Positions 9,297-17,166 of a stretch of DNA of 64,000 nt are shown here, one piece after another. Under the pieces are notes generated by a model. The model was given only the letters and a program-made list of their open reading frames with translations. It had not been told where the DNA came from and did not search any database. The stretch's first letter is position 1; each line of letters opens with the position of its first letter. Made by a program: the position numbers and the translations under genes. Source of the DNA: Rhizobium sp. 11515TR (GTDB lineage Bacteria; Pseudomonadota; Alphaproteobacteria; Rhizobiales; Rhizobiaceae); contig NZ_CP022998.1 of NCBI RefSeq assembly GCF_002277895.1, forward strand, positions 3,577,501 to 3,641,500. The letters are read 5' to 3'.

Positions 9297-10559
9297 ATGC
9301 TTGCTTGGCGCAGTTTTGTTGCCGTTCTTTCTGTAGTACTAGTTGCTCAAATAGACAATGCTTGCGCCCAACAGTTGCAGACCGCCGTCCCCGTTTTTTC
9401 CGCGACCGGGCCGGACGCGGAGGCTTACGGTGAGAAACTCGGCTACCCCGTCGGCCTGCCGCTGAGCGAACAACGGAACATGATCGGCAATTTCAGTCAC
9501 GCCGATAAGCTTGCGCCAACGCATACGATCGCCGCCGCCGAGCATCCGCTATCCCTCTTACGCGCCCCGTCCGAGATTTCGGTCAAGTTCACGTTCGGCA
9601 CTGAAACCGGCTCTTTGTCGAAATATCTCGACACCAATCCCACCACTGGCCTGCTGATTGCCCACAACGACACGATCCTGTTCGAACATTACCAATATGG
9701 CCGCACCGACCGCGACCGCCTTGTCTCGCAATCCATGGCGAAAACTTTGACCGCCATGATGATCGGGATCGCGATTTCCGAGGGCGCCATCCATTCGATC
9801 GACGATACGGTCAAGACCTATGTGCCGGAGCTGAAAGGCACGGAGATGGGCGCCACGCCGATCCGCGCCTTGCTGCATATGGCCTCCGGCATTGCCTTCA
9901 CCGAAAACTTCGGCAATCCTGACGACAATGTTCGCCTCAGCAATTCATTGCTCGGCCCGGAAAAACTCGACCCCATTACGGCCATATCGCGGTTCAACAA
10001 GCGGGTCGCTCCTCCCGATACCGTGTGGCACTACAGCAATCTTGACACCGAAGGGCTGAGCCTGGTCCTGACGCACGCCACCCATATGAGCATGGCGGAT
10101 TATCTCCAGACCCGCATCTGGCAGCCGATGGGTGCGGAAGCCAGCGCGAACTGGCAGGTCGACAGCACCGGCCAGGAGGTCGGCTACTGCTGCTTCAGCG
10201 CGACACTGCGCGATTATGCCCGCTTCGGCCTGCTGCTCGCGCATGACGGCGCCTTGAACGGCCGGCAGATCATACCCCGCCAATGGCTGTTGGATGCCAC
10301 GGAGCCGGTCAAGCAAGGCTCGTTCCTAGCGGTCAATCACGAAACGAACCCCTGGGGCTACGGCTATCAAACCTGGCTGATGCCCGGTCCGCGCCGAACA
10401 TTCTTTCTGGATGGCCGAGCCGGCCAGCGCATCCTCGTCGATCCGACAACCCATCTGGTTCTCGTTCACACTGCCGTACGTGCGAAGCCCGGCGATACGG
10501 GCAGTGCCGAGCTGGTCGAGCTCTGGTCCAGCGTGCTCAAGCAGTTTCAGAACAATTGA
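9297..10559 (+). CDS. Periplasmic serine hydrolase, beta-lactamase/transpeptidase fold
   Basis: A 420-residue class C beta-lactamase-family (Pfam beta-lactamase) protein. A signal peptide of about 24 residues ends at DNACAQ. The nucleophile motif is SMAK (Ser146, Lys149) and the second motif is Tyr246-Ser-Asn248, as in 6-aminohexanoate-oligomer hydrolases and esterases of this fold; a WGYGYQTW segment near the C terminus is typical of that branch. It is therefore more likely an esterase, amidase or peptidase than a true beta-lactamase. ATG 9297 follows a GAGGGG site. It stands alone between two spacers. Confidence 0.82.
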   Translation: MLAWRSFVAVLSVVLVAQIDNACAQQLQTAVPVFSATGPDAEAYGEKLGYPVGLPLSEQRNMIGNFSHADKLAPTHTIAAAEHPLSLLRAPSEISVKFTFGTETGSLSKYLDTNPTTGLLIAHNDTILFEHYQYGRTDRDRLVSQSMAKTLTAMMIGIAISEGAIHSIDDTVKTYVPELKGTEMGATPIRALLHMASGIAFTENFGNPDDNVRLSNSLLGPEKLDPITAISRFNKRVAPPDTVWHYSNLDTEGLSLVLTHATHMSMADYLQTRIWQPMGAEASANWQVDSTGQEVGYCCFSATLRDYARFGLLLAHDGALNGRQIIPRQWLLDATEPVKQGSFLAVNHETNPWGYGYQTWLMPGPRRTFFLDGRAGQRILVDPTTHLVLVHTAVRAKPGDTGSAELVELWSSVLKQFQNN

Positions 10560-10717
10560 CGTGATCGTCATCGCGTGATGGGCCTTAATGCTGATACGGA
10601 AGCCAGACCTCCAACGGTGACCGCTGGTGAAGTTGTCACCGGCACAAGTTCCCGCTTCCAGCACCAGCCGACCACCGGCTAAATCCTCGCAGATCTATAA
10701 AAGCTGTGGGGGCCGCC

Positions 10718-11635
10718 ATGAACACTGTCGCTTATGTCACCGTCGATGTCTTCACATCCGAACGCTTCGTTGGCAATCCACTGGCGGTCATCCCCGATGC
10801 GCGAGGCCTCGGCAGCGACGCCATGCAGAAGATCGCAGCCGAGTTCGGTTATTCGGAAACGACCTTCGTGCTGCCGCCTGAAAATCCCGATCACACCGCG
10901 CGCGTTCGCATCTTTACGCCGACAGCTGAAATTCCCTTTGCCGGCCACCCGAATGTCGGCACCGCCTTCGTTCTCGGCCAGCAGCGGGCGATCTTCGGAA
11001 GGCCTACGGGCGACAGACTGATTTTCGAAGAGGATGCCGGTCTTGTGGAGGTCGCCTTGTTGCGCAACGATAGCGCGGTCGTCGGCGCAAGCATTCGCGC
11101 GCCTGGCCAACTTACGATCGGCGAGTCGGTTGCCGACGAACTGATTGCCCGCTGTGTGCAGATCAACCCACAGTCGATCCGCCATACGACCCATGCCCCG
11201 ATCTTCGCATCCGTCGGTCTGCCTTTCGCCTTCGCCGAATTGGACAGCCTCGAAACGCTCGCCAAGGCATGGCCGAATGCCGCCGTTTTTGCTGAAGCCG
11301 CCGCACGGCACAAGGAAGACAAGACCGGCTTCTCACTCTTTCTCTACGTGCGCTCTCCCGAAAACCCGTGGGCCATCCGCGCCCGCATGTTTGCCCCGCT
11401 CGACAACGTCACGGAAGATCCGGCGACCGGCAGCGCCTCTGCCGCGATCAGCGCCTATCTGACGTCCCTGCTTCCCGCGCAGGATGTGGAGGTAAAAATT
11501 ACCATCGAACAGGGCGTGGAGATGGGAAGACGCAGCCTTATCGGCGTTGATGTCAGGAAATCTGCCGGCACGGTAAACGAAGTCTTGCTGTCAGGCAGCA
11601 GCGTCTCCGTCATGCGCGGAGAGATCCAACTTTAG
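10718..11635 (+). CDS. PhzF family isomerase/epimerase
   Basis: A 305-residue PhzF-like protein with the two-lobed diaminopimelate-epimerase fold. Visible signatures are DVFTSERFVGNPLAV at the start, SETTFV with the probable catalytic Glu at 47, PTAEIPFAGHPNVGTA at 68-82, and DPATGSASAAI in the second lobe. PhzF acts in phenazine synthesis, but no phenazine genes are nearby, so the substrate is unknown. I chose ATG 10718; a GTG at 10706 is in frame but does not match the family start. It is transcribed alone. Confidence 0.88.
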   Translation: MNTVAYVTVDVFTSERFVGNPLAVIPDARGLGSDAMQKIAAEFGYSETTFVLPPENPDHTARVRIFTPTAEIPFAGHPNVGTAFVLGQQRAIFGRPTGDRLIFEEDAGLVEVALLRNDSAVVGASIRAPGQLTIGESVADELIARCVQINPQSIRHTTHAPIFASVGLPFAFAELDSLETLAKAWPNAAVFAEAAARHKEDKTGFSLFLYVRSPENPWAIRARMFAPLDNVTEDPATGSASAAISAYLTSLLPAQDVEVKITIEQGVEMGRRSLIGVDVRKSAGTVNEVLLSGSSVSVMRGEIQL

Positions 11636-11683
11636 GCAGCCGCACGTAGCGGCGCTGAGACCCTGAATCCGGGCTGAAATGCG

Positions 11684-11845
11684 CTAGAACACCTCGTTGA
11701 TGACAAGCGCCACCGTCCAGACGGCAAAGGCGAAGATAGCGATCTTCCAGAAATCGGCCCTGCGCCTCAAGCCCGGCAGCCCCAAAGGTTTGATGATGTG
11801 CACCGCCATGGCGAGCAGAAGCAGCACCGCTATGGCTTTTGTCAC
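11684..11845 (-). CDS. Small two-helix membrane protein, 53 residues
   Basis: A short reverse gene starting with GTG (11843-11845) and ending TAG at 11684. The product begins VTKAIAVLLLLAMAVHIIK and has one hydrophobic helix (about 4-18), a charged GLRRRADFWK turn and a second helix (about 33-50). A GGAG site lies eight to nine bases before the GTG. The strict hydrophobic-basic-hydrophobic pattern and the good ribosome site argue that it is real. I recognise similar small proteins in other rhizobia but know of no function. Confidence 0.65.
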   Translation of the reverse strand: MTKAIAVLLLLAMAVHIIKPLGLPGLRRRADFWKIAIFAFAVWTVALVINEVF

Positions 11846-11876
11846 GCTATTTTTCTCCGTTTATGCAAGAGTGAGG

Positions 11877-11923
11877 GCAGCCGCGACCAAAAACCGCTGC
11901 ACGCCTTTCGCGATCATGCTCTA
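11877..11923 (-). repeat. Degenerate rhizobial intergenic repeat
   Basis: Read on the reverse strand it begins AGAGCATGATCGCGAAA and continues with GCAGCGGTTTTTGGTCGCG, which resembles the common AGAGCATGAT...AAACCGCT element of Rhizobium spacers. The match is from memory and imperfect. Confidence 0.4.
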
Positions 11924-12070
11924 ATCGTCATAGGACGGACATTTTTCCGCGCCAACAGACTGTTTCTACAGGCCGATAGCGGCAATCCGGGACACAATCA
12001 ATAGCGAATACAGACAGGGCAGAATCCTGTCTTATCGGCTCCTGAAACGAGCCGCATGAAGGTGGGGAGC

Positions 12071-13345
12071 ATGAAACGAAACATATTGCCGGTACTCGCT
12101 TTGCTGTTCGGCACGCTGTTCCTGTTTACGGGCAATGGCTTGCACAGCCTGTTGCTGCCTGTGCGCGGCACGGCCGAAGGCTATGCGACGACGACGCTCG
12201 GCCTGCTTGGCACCACCTGGGCGACGGGTTTCGTCCTCGGCTGCCTGACGGCGCCGAAACTGGTTCGGCGCATAGGTCATGTGCGCGCCTTTTCTGGTTT
12301 CATCTCCGTCATCGCCATCATCGCGCTTCTGACCGGCATCATCGTCGACCCCACCTGGTGGGTGGCGTTGCGTGCCGTGACCGGCTTCTGCACGGCCGGC
12401 ACCTCAATGATCATCGAAAGCTGGCTCAACGAACGCGCTACCAATGAAAGCCGCGGCGCGATCTTCTCGCTCTATATCGGCATTACGCTAATCGGCGCCG
12501 TCGCCGGCCAGATGATGGTGCCCTTCGCCGACGTCCATACGCCTATCCTCTTCATGGTGTGCGGCATCTGCTATTGTATCGCCATGCTGCCGACGACGCT
12601 GTCGACCGCCGCCTCGCCGCAGCCGCTGAAGGCCGTCAGCCTCGACCTAAAGGCGCTCTACCGCAATTCACCGGTCGCCTCGATCGGCATCCTGCTCGTC
12701 GGCATCGCCAATGGCGCATACGGCACGCTCGGCGCCGTCTTCGGTGCGAAGGCCGGCCTTTCCCAAGGCGATATCGCGCTGATGATGAGCTCGACCATCT
12801 TCGCCGGCGCCGTCATGCAGCTGCCGGCCGGCCGCCTGTCCGATCGCATCGACCGCCGCTATGTACTTGCGGGCATGGCGGCGATCGCCGCTCTCGACGG
12901 TCTGCTGCTGTTTCTGCTGAAGCCCGGCAGCCCCTTCTTCCTCATCGGCATGGTCGTCATTTATGGCGCCGTCGCCAATACGCTCTATCCGATCGCCGTC
13001 GCCCACGCCAACGACTTCGCCGCGCCGGAGGATTTCGTCAAGGTTTCGGGCGGCCTGCTGCTGCTCTACGGTATCGGCACGATCATCGGCCCGACGCTGA
13101 GCGGCCCGGTCATGTCCTCCATCGGCCCATACTCGCTATTCTTCGTCACCGCTGTCGCCCATGTGCTGATTACCTCCTATTCGATCTTCCGCAGCCGCAT
13201 GCGCGCCGCAAAACCGGCGGGTGATCGCGACGCCTACACGACCATGCCGTCGGCCAACGCGCAGATGATCACACCGGAGAGCATGGCGCTCGCGCGCAGC
13301 GAGACTTCAAAAAAGGACGATATAACTGTAAATTACGGCACCTGA
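12071..13345 (+). CDS. MFS transporter
   Basis: A 424-residue major facilitator protein of the inner membrane with twelve predicted helices. The first half has an LPVRGTAEGYATTTLGLLG segment and a WLNERATNESRG loop after helix 4; the second has RLSDRIDRRYVL, the usual loop 8-9 basic motif. This layout matches the YcaD-like branch found in many rhizobia; the substrate is unknown. ATG 12071 is favoured over ATG 12056 because GGTGGGGAG lies just before it. The cytoplasmic tail after residue 385 is short and polar. DUF1192 follows 29 bases later and is likely co-transcribed. Confidence 0.85.
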   Translation: MKRNILPVLALLFGTLFLFTGNGLHSLLLPVRGTAEGYATTTLGLLGTTWATGFVLGCLTAPKLVRRIGHVRAFSGFISVIAIIALLTGIIVDPTWWVALRAVTGFCTAGTSMIIESWLNERATNESRGAIFSLYIGITLIGAVAGQMMVPFADVHTPILFMVCGICYCIAMLPTTLSTAASPQPLKAVSLDLKALYRNSPVASIGILLVGIANGAYGTLGAVFGAKAGLSQGDIALMMSSTIFAGAVMQLPAGRLSDRIDRRYVLAGMAAIAALDGLLLFLLKPGSPFFLIGMVVIYGAVANTLYPIAVAHANDFAAPEDFVKVSGGLLLLYGIGTIIGPTLSGPVMSSIGPYSLFFVTAVAHVLITSYSIFRSRMRAAKPAGDRDAYTTMPSANAQMITPESMALARSETSKKDDITVNYGT

Positions 13346-13374
13346 TCCCTCGACAAGGGAAAGGAGGAGCCGAA

Positions 13375-13566
13375 ATGAGCCTATTCGATGATGATCGTCC
13401 CAAGCAGCCGTCCGCCCACGAGATCGGCAGCGACCTGTCGTTGCTGTCGGTGGACGAGCTGAAAAGCCGCGTAGCATTGCTCCAGGGCGAGATAGCTCGA
13501 CTGGAAGAGGAAATCGCCACCAAGACCTCCGGCCGAAAGGCAGCGGATAGTCTTTTCCGCTTCTGA
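13375..13566 (+). CDS. DUF1192 family protein
   Basis: A 63-residue acidic cytoplasmic protein. The central LSLLSVDELKSRVALLQGEIARLEEEI segment forms a short coiled coil, the hallmark of DUF1192, and it ends in a SLFRF tail also common in the family. A strong AAGGAGGAG ribosome site precedes ATG 13375. The family is restricted to alphaproteobacteria and has no established function. Confidence 0.9.
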   Translation: MSLFDDDRPKQPSAHEIGSDLSLLSVDELKSRVALLQGEIARLEEEIATKTSGRKAADSLFRF

Positions 13567-13747
13567 CGCACCGTTCCAAGGCGGCTTGCCATGGCACGAA
13601 ATCCGTGCGGGGCAGTCCAGGATCAAGGCATGGTCAACTCAATATTAAGCTTTACGACATATTACTACGACCATCCAGATTCGCTCTGGACTCAGACAGT
13701 TCCTCCACTTGGCGAATTGGTCTGATTTTTCTCCCTGTTTTACCTTG

Positions 13748-13775
13748 AGAGCCGCTTTTGCGGCTCTTCTTTTTT
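13748..13775 (+). terminator. Rho-independent terminator
   Basis: AGAGCCGC (13748-13755), loop TTTT, GCGGCTCT (13760-13767), then a T-rich tail. Confidence 0.92.
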
Positions 13776-13810
13776 GTCCTGTATCGCGGACCTCGCCGAA
13801 ACTGTGGAGA

Positions 13811-13825
13811 TTAACCCTTTCTTAA
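13811..13825 (+). promoter_or_regulatory. CtrA binding box upstream of rcdA
   Basis: TTAA at 13811-13814, seven bases, TTAA at 13822-13825: a perfect full CtrA site, 126 bases before the rcdA start. In Caulobacter and Sinorhizobium rcdA is a known CtrA target, so the site fits the gene. Confidence 0.8.
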
Positions 13826-13950
13826 GAATCGCCTTGCGAATTTCAGTTAAAACAACCATCTTAAAGTCATAAAAGCGGATGCCGAAAGCTCTTAGGGACT
13901 TGACCGGCTTTTCCTGAACAAAAGTGTTGCGTGAAGCAGGGATTTATTCG

Positions 13951-14466
13951 ATGTCGGAACTTGGGTTGAACACGATCAGCTTTGCTGGCCACGCCGCATC
14001 GTCGGCGCAGTTCAGGGCGCTTTATTCTGAAGGCATGTCGCTGGTCGAGGAAACCGCCGGTTATCTCGACGGCCAGGGCCGCGCCGCTTCCAAGGTTCTG
14101 CCGCGCATGGCTTCGGTGCTCTATGCCGCCGAATCCATGCGCCTGACGACCCGCCTCATGCAGATGGCCTCCTGGCTGCTGCTGCAGCGCGCCGTCAACA
14201 ACGGCGAAATGTCGCGCGATCAGGTATTGGCCGAAAAGAACAAGGTTCGCCTCGACGGCTTCAACGTCGATCGCACCGCTCCGGGGTGGAATGACCTGCC
14301 GGAATCCTTCCGCGATCTCGTCGAGCGTTCGCTGCGCCTGCAAAACCGCGTCGCCATCCTCGATCGCGAGATCTATCGCCCGACGGAAACTGCCATCGTT
14401 CCGGACAACCAGAACAGCGTCAAGGCACAGCTGACCCTGCTGCAGACCGCATTTGGCGGCAACTGA
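13951..14466 (+). CDS. rcdA: RcdA, regulator of CtrA degradation (DUF1465)
   Basis: RcdA is the alphaproteobacterial adaptor that helps deliver the cell-cycle regulator CtrA to the ClpXP protease at the cell pole. This 171-residue, mostly helical protein has the DUF1465 pattern: a FRALYSEGMSLVEETAGYLD helix, the conserved YAAESMRLTTRLMQMASWLL helix and the end LQNRVAILDREIY. ATG 13951 has AGGGA upstream; an earlier TTG (13924) adds residues with no family match. The promoter contains a CtrA box, so the gene probably closes a feedback loop on CtrA. A hairpin terminator follows. Confidence 0.88.
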   Translation: MSELGLNTISFAGHAASSAQFRALYSEGMSLVEETAGYLDGQGRAASKVLPRMASVLYAAESMRLTTRLMQMASWLLLQRAVNNGEMSRDQVLAEKNKVRLDGFNVDRTAPGWNDLPESFRDLVERSLRLQNRVAILDREIYRPTETAIVPDNQNSVKAQLTLLQTAFGGN

Positions 14467-14495
14467 GCTTCAGACAATCGGCAATGAATTCAAAC

Positions 14496-14526
14496 CGGCC
14501 GCGCCTGACGTGGCCGATTTTGTTTT
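14496..14526 (+). terminator. Probable terminator of rcdA
   Basis: CGGCCGC (14496-14502) pairs with GTGGCCG (14510-14516, one G-T pair), followed by ATTTTGTTTT. Confidence 0.65.
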
Positions 14527-14683
14527 GAGCAATCATCCAGCCCTCCGAAAAGCCATGCGCAGAATTAGGTCTGAAGTTGAAGCCGGGCCAAACTTGACGG
14601 ATTCCGTGAAACGTCTGTAAAAAAGAGTACCTGCTTCTCTCAAGGGAGCAGCAAGCCGATATCGAATGTGCGTGGAGGACCCA

Positions 14684-14818
14684 ATGCGCCGACTCACTTC
14701 TCACGAAAATCAAATCCGAAATTCTGAGAAGATGATGAACCATGCGCACATTGAATCTGGGCATCCTCGCCCATGTAGACGCGGGCAAGACCAGCCTCAC
14801 GGAACGGCTCCTTTTTGA
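14684..14818 (+). other. Possible leader ORF overlapping the Tet-like gene
   Basis: ATG 14684 stands behind a GTGGAGGAC ribosome site, better than the site of the main gene at 14742. It encodes 44 codons in another frame and stops at 14818 inside the main gene. It may be chance or may couple or attenuate translation of the GTPase. Confidence 0.25.
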
Positions 14819-16679
14819 CACCGGCATAATCGACAAACTCGGCAGCGTCGACGCCGGCAGCACGCAGACTGATAGTCTCGAACTCGAAAGACAACGCGGC
14901 ATCACCATCGCCGCGGCGGTGGTTTCCTTTACCATCGGTGATGTGATGGTGAACCTCATCGACACGCCGGGCCATCCGGACTTCATCGCCGAGATAGAAC
15001 GGGTGCTGCAGTTGCTCGATGCGGCCGTGGTCGTCGTCTCGGCAGCCGAGGGCGTGCAGCCACAGACGCGCGTACTCGTCAAAGCATTGCGACGCCTCGG
15101 CATACCCTTCATATTCTTCATCAACAAGGTCGACCGCCTCGGCGCACGCTATGATGAGGTGCTTGAGGATATGGCGACCCAGCTGGCGGTGCGCCCCATT
15201 GCAATGTCGATCGTCCATGATGCCGGCAGCAGGCTCGCCATGGTGGAAACCGCCGATCTCGGAGGCGATCCGCATTTCTCGCGCCTGTGCGAAGCACTTT
15301 CAATCAACGACGAGGCTTTGCTGGAAGATTATGTTCTGGCTCCCGAGCGCCTGACACGACAGAGGCTGGAGCAAGCCCTTGTCGATCAGGTGGCGAAGTC
15401 TCTCATTCATCCCGCATTCGCCGGCGCGGCAACGCGCGGCCTCGGCATCCCTGCCCTGATTTCGGCGGTCCAGACTTTGCTGCCCAGCCGTCAGCCGAAC
15501 CATGACTGTCCGGTTTCAGGAACAATCTTCAAAATCGAACGCGGATGGGGTGGCGAGAAACTCGCCTATCTCTATCTGGCCTCCGGCAAGGTCGGCCTTC
15601 GCGACGATATCGAGACTGCGAACGGACCGGCAAAGATCAGTAGCCTCCAGCTCTTCCGGGATGGCAGGGCCGACAAGGTCTCACAGATCAGCGCCGGCGA
15701 GATCGCCAAAGTCGGCGGCCTCCCGAATGCCCGTATCGGAGATTGGATCGGCACCGAACGCCCACAAGGCACGCTTCGCCACTTCACGCCGCCGACCTTG
15801 GAAACCCGCATTCGCGCCATGCGCCCTTCCGAAAGCGCGGCACTCTGGCTGGCTCTGACGCAACTCGCTGAGCAGGACCCGCTCATCAACCTGCGTGCCA
15901 ATGAAGAAAAAGGCGACATATATATTTCGCTCTATGGCGAAGTGCAGAAGGAGGTCATCCAGGCAACCCTCTCGAGCGAGTTCGGCCTGGGTATAACTTT
16001 TGAGGAAAGCACCGTCATCTATGTCGAGAGGCTGGCTGGAACGGGAAGCGCGGTTGAACACATATTCAAAGAACCCAATCCGTTTCTCGCAACGGTCGGT
16101 TTGCGCGTCGAGCCGCGGCCGGAAGGCGCCGGTAACAGCTTTGCCCTGGAGGTGGATGTCGGCCAGATGCCCGCAAGCTTCTATCGGGCGGTCGAGGAAG
16201 CCACGTTCGAAACGCTCAAGGAAGGTCTTTTCGGTTGGCAGATCATCGACTGCCATGTCGCCATGACAGCGGCGCGGCAAAGTTCGCCGGCGAGCACGGC
16301 GGTGGATTTCCGCAAGCTGACGCCGCTAGTGCTCGCATCCGCGCTTTCATCCGCACAGACGATCCTATGCGAACCCATCGAGCATTTTCACGTCGAGATA
16401 CCGGCAACGGCTTTGACTGGCGTCCACAGCCTGCTCGCGAAATCCGGCGCATCGATGAGAAGATCGTTGATCGACGGTGGTGTCGCCTGGCTAGAAGGCA
16501 CGGTGGCATCATCGATGATCCAGACGATCCAAAGGCAATTGCCAGGGTTGTCGGGCGGAGCCGGCGTTCTGGAGCACGCCTTCGATCACTATGCACCCCT
16601 ATCGGGTCTGCACTACGTGCGCGAGCGCGCAGCGGCAAATCCGTTCGACCGTGCCGATTACCTGCGGCATGTGCGATGA
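14742..16679 (+). CDS. Tet(M)/OtrA-type ribosomal protection GTPase
   Basis: A 645-residue EF-G-like translational GTPase of the ribosomal protection family, whose members remove tetracycline from the ribosome. G motifs are AHVDAGKT (10-17), RGITIAAA (52-59), DTPGHPD (74-80) and NKVD (128-131). Domain II and the domain III-IV-V arrangement follow. The domain IV tip loop SSPASTAVDFRKL (Pro516) parallels the SPVST-ADFR loop of Tet(M), which distinguishes this family from EF-G. Length matches Tet(M). ATG 14742 gives the family start. Whether it confers resistance or serves a native role is open; codon use matches its neighbours, so recent transfer is not indicated. Confidence 0.85.
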   Translation: MRTLNLGILAHVDAGKTSLTERLLFDTGIIDKLGSVDAGSTQTDSLELERQRGITIAAAVVSFTIGDVMVNLIDTPGHPDFIAEIERVLQLLDAAVVVVSAAEGVQPQTRVLVKALRRLGIPFIFFINKVDRLGARYDEVLEDMATQLAVRPIAMSIVHDAGSRLAMVETADLGGDPHFSRLCEALSINDEALLEDYVLAPERLTRQRLEQALVDQVAKSLIHPAFAGAATRGLGIPALISAVQTLLPSRQPNHDCPVSGTIFKIERGWGGEKLAYLYLASGKVGLRDDIETANGPAKISSLQLFRDGRADKVSQISAGEIAKVGGLPNARIGDWIGTERPQGTLRHFTPPTLETRIRAMRPSESAALWLALTQLAEQDPLINLRANEEKGDIYISLYGEVQKEVIQATLSSEFGLGITFEESTVIYVERLAGTGSAVEHIFKEPNPFLATVGLRVEPRPEGAGNSFALEVDVGQMPASFYRAVEEATFETLKEGLFGWQIIDCHVAMTAARQSSPASTAVDFRKLTPLVLASALSSAQTILCEPIEHFHVEIPATALTGVHSLLAKSGASMRRSLIDGGVAWLEGTVASSMIQTIQRQLPGLSGGAGVLEHAFDHYAPLSGLHYVRERAAANPFDRADYLRHVR

Positions 16680-16701
16680 AGGCGCGGCTCTGTATCAACG
16701 C

Positions 16702-16730
16702 AAAAAAGCCCGGCAAAACCGGGCTCTTTT
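16702..16730. terminator. Bidirectional terminator between the Tet-like gene and rpmE
   Basis: AGCCCGG (16707-16713), loop CAAAA, CCGGGCT (16719-16725); T runs on both strands serve the two convergent genes. Confidence 0.9.
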
Positions 16731-16752
16731 CAAGCGGCAAATCGCAATGCGA

Positions 16753-16974
16753 TTAGATGCCGAGACCGCCGAAGCGCTTGTTGAATTTCGAAACGCGGCC
16801 GGCACGGTCCATCATCTGCTGGTTGCCGCCGGTCCAAGCCGGATGGGACTTGGAGTCGATTTCGAGGTTCATGACAGCGCCTTCAGAACCCCAGGTCGAG
16901 CGGGTTTCATATTCGGTGCCGTCGGTCATGACCACCTTGATGGTGTGGTAGTCGGGATGGATGTTGGCCTTCAT
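16753..16974 (-). CDS. rpmE: 50S ribosomal protein L31, cysteine-free form
   Basis: A 73-residue L31 of the large ribosomal subunit, starting [19 protein letters not shown] and ending [10 protein letters not shown]. The zinc-binding Cys positions are replaced ([12 protein letters not shown] and DSKSHPAW contain none), so this is the C-minus, zinc-independent form usual in rhizobia. The start at 16974 matches the family; the frame is open to 17025 but upstream residues are unrelated. It is convergent with the Tet-like gene and divergent from the ABC exporter. Confidence 0.95.
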   Translation of the reverse strand: MKANIHPDYHTIKVVMTDGTEYETRSTWGSEGAVMNLEIDSKSHPAWTGGNQQMMDRAGRVSKFNKRFGGLGI

Positions 16975-17166
16975 AACAATCTTCCTGTCATGCCAGGGTC
17001 CATTTGTCGCAAGGCATTGCGGCAACCGAACCGATTGAATAAATGAAGCCGCAGTCCGTTAAAGGCCACGGCTTCCAATTAAGATGGCGTGCCTATACAT
17101 GAAGGCAGCGGCGATAACAAGGGGCGAAACGCCGAGTCCCTTGCTGATATGGGGATTGGAGACGAC

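Larger units (their letters stand above)
13567..13950. other. 384-base spacer with terminator and CtrA box
   Basis: No protein gene is seen. A strong terminator at 13748 lies 180 bases beyond the DUF1192 stop, which leaves room for a small transcript, but I see no defined start. The right part is the rcdA promoter with a perfect CtrA box. Confidence 0.55.

Noticed and set aside
13567..13747. Small RNA gene ending at the strong terminator
   Set aside because: The distance from the DUF1192 stop leaves room, but no promoter or conserved structure could be shown. RNA-seq would settle it.
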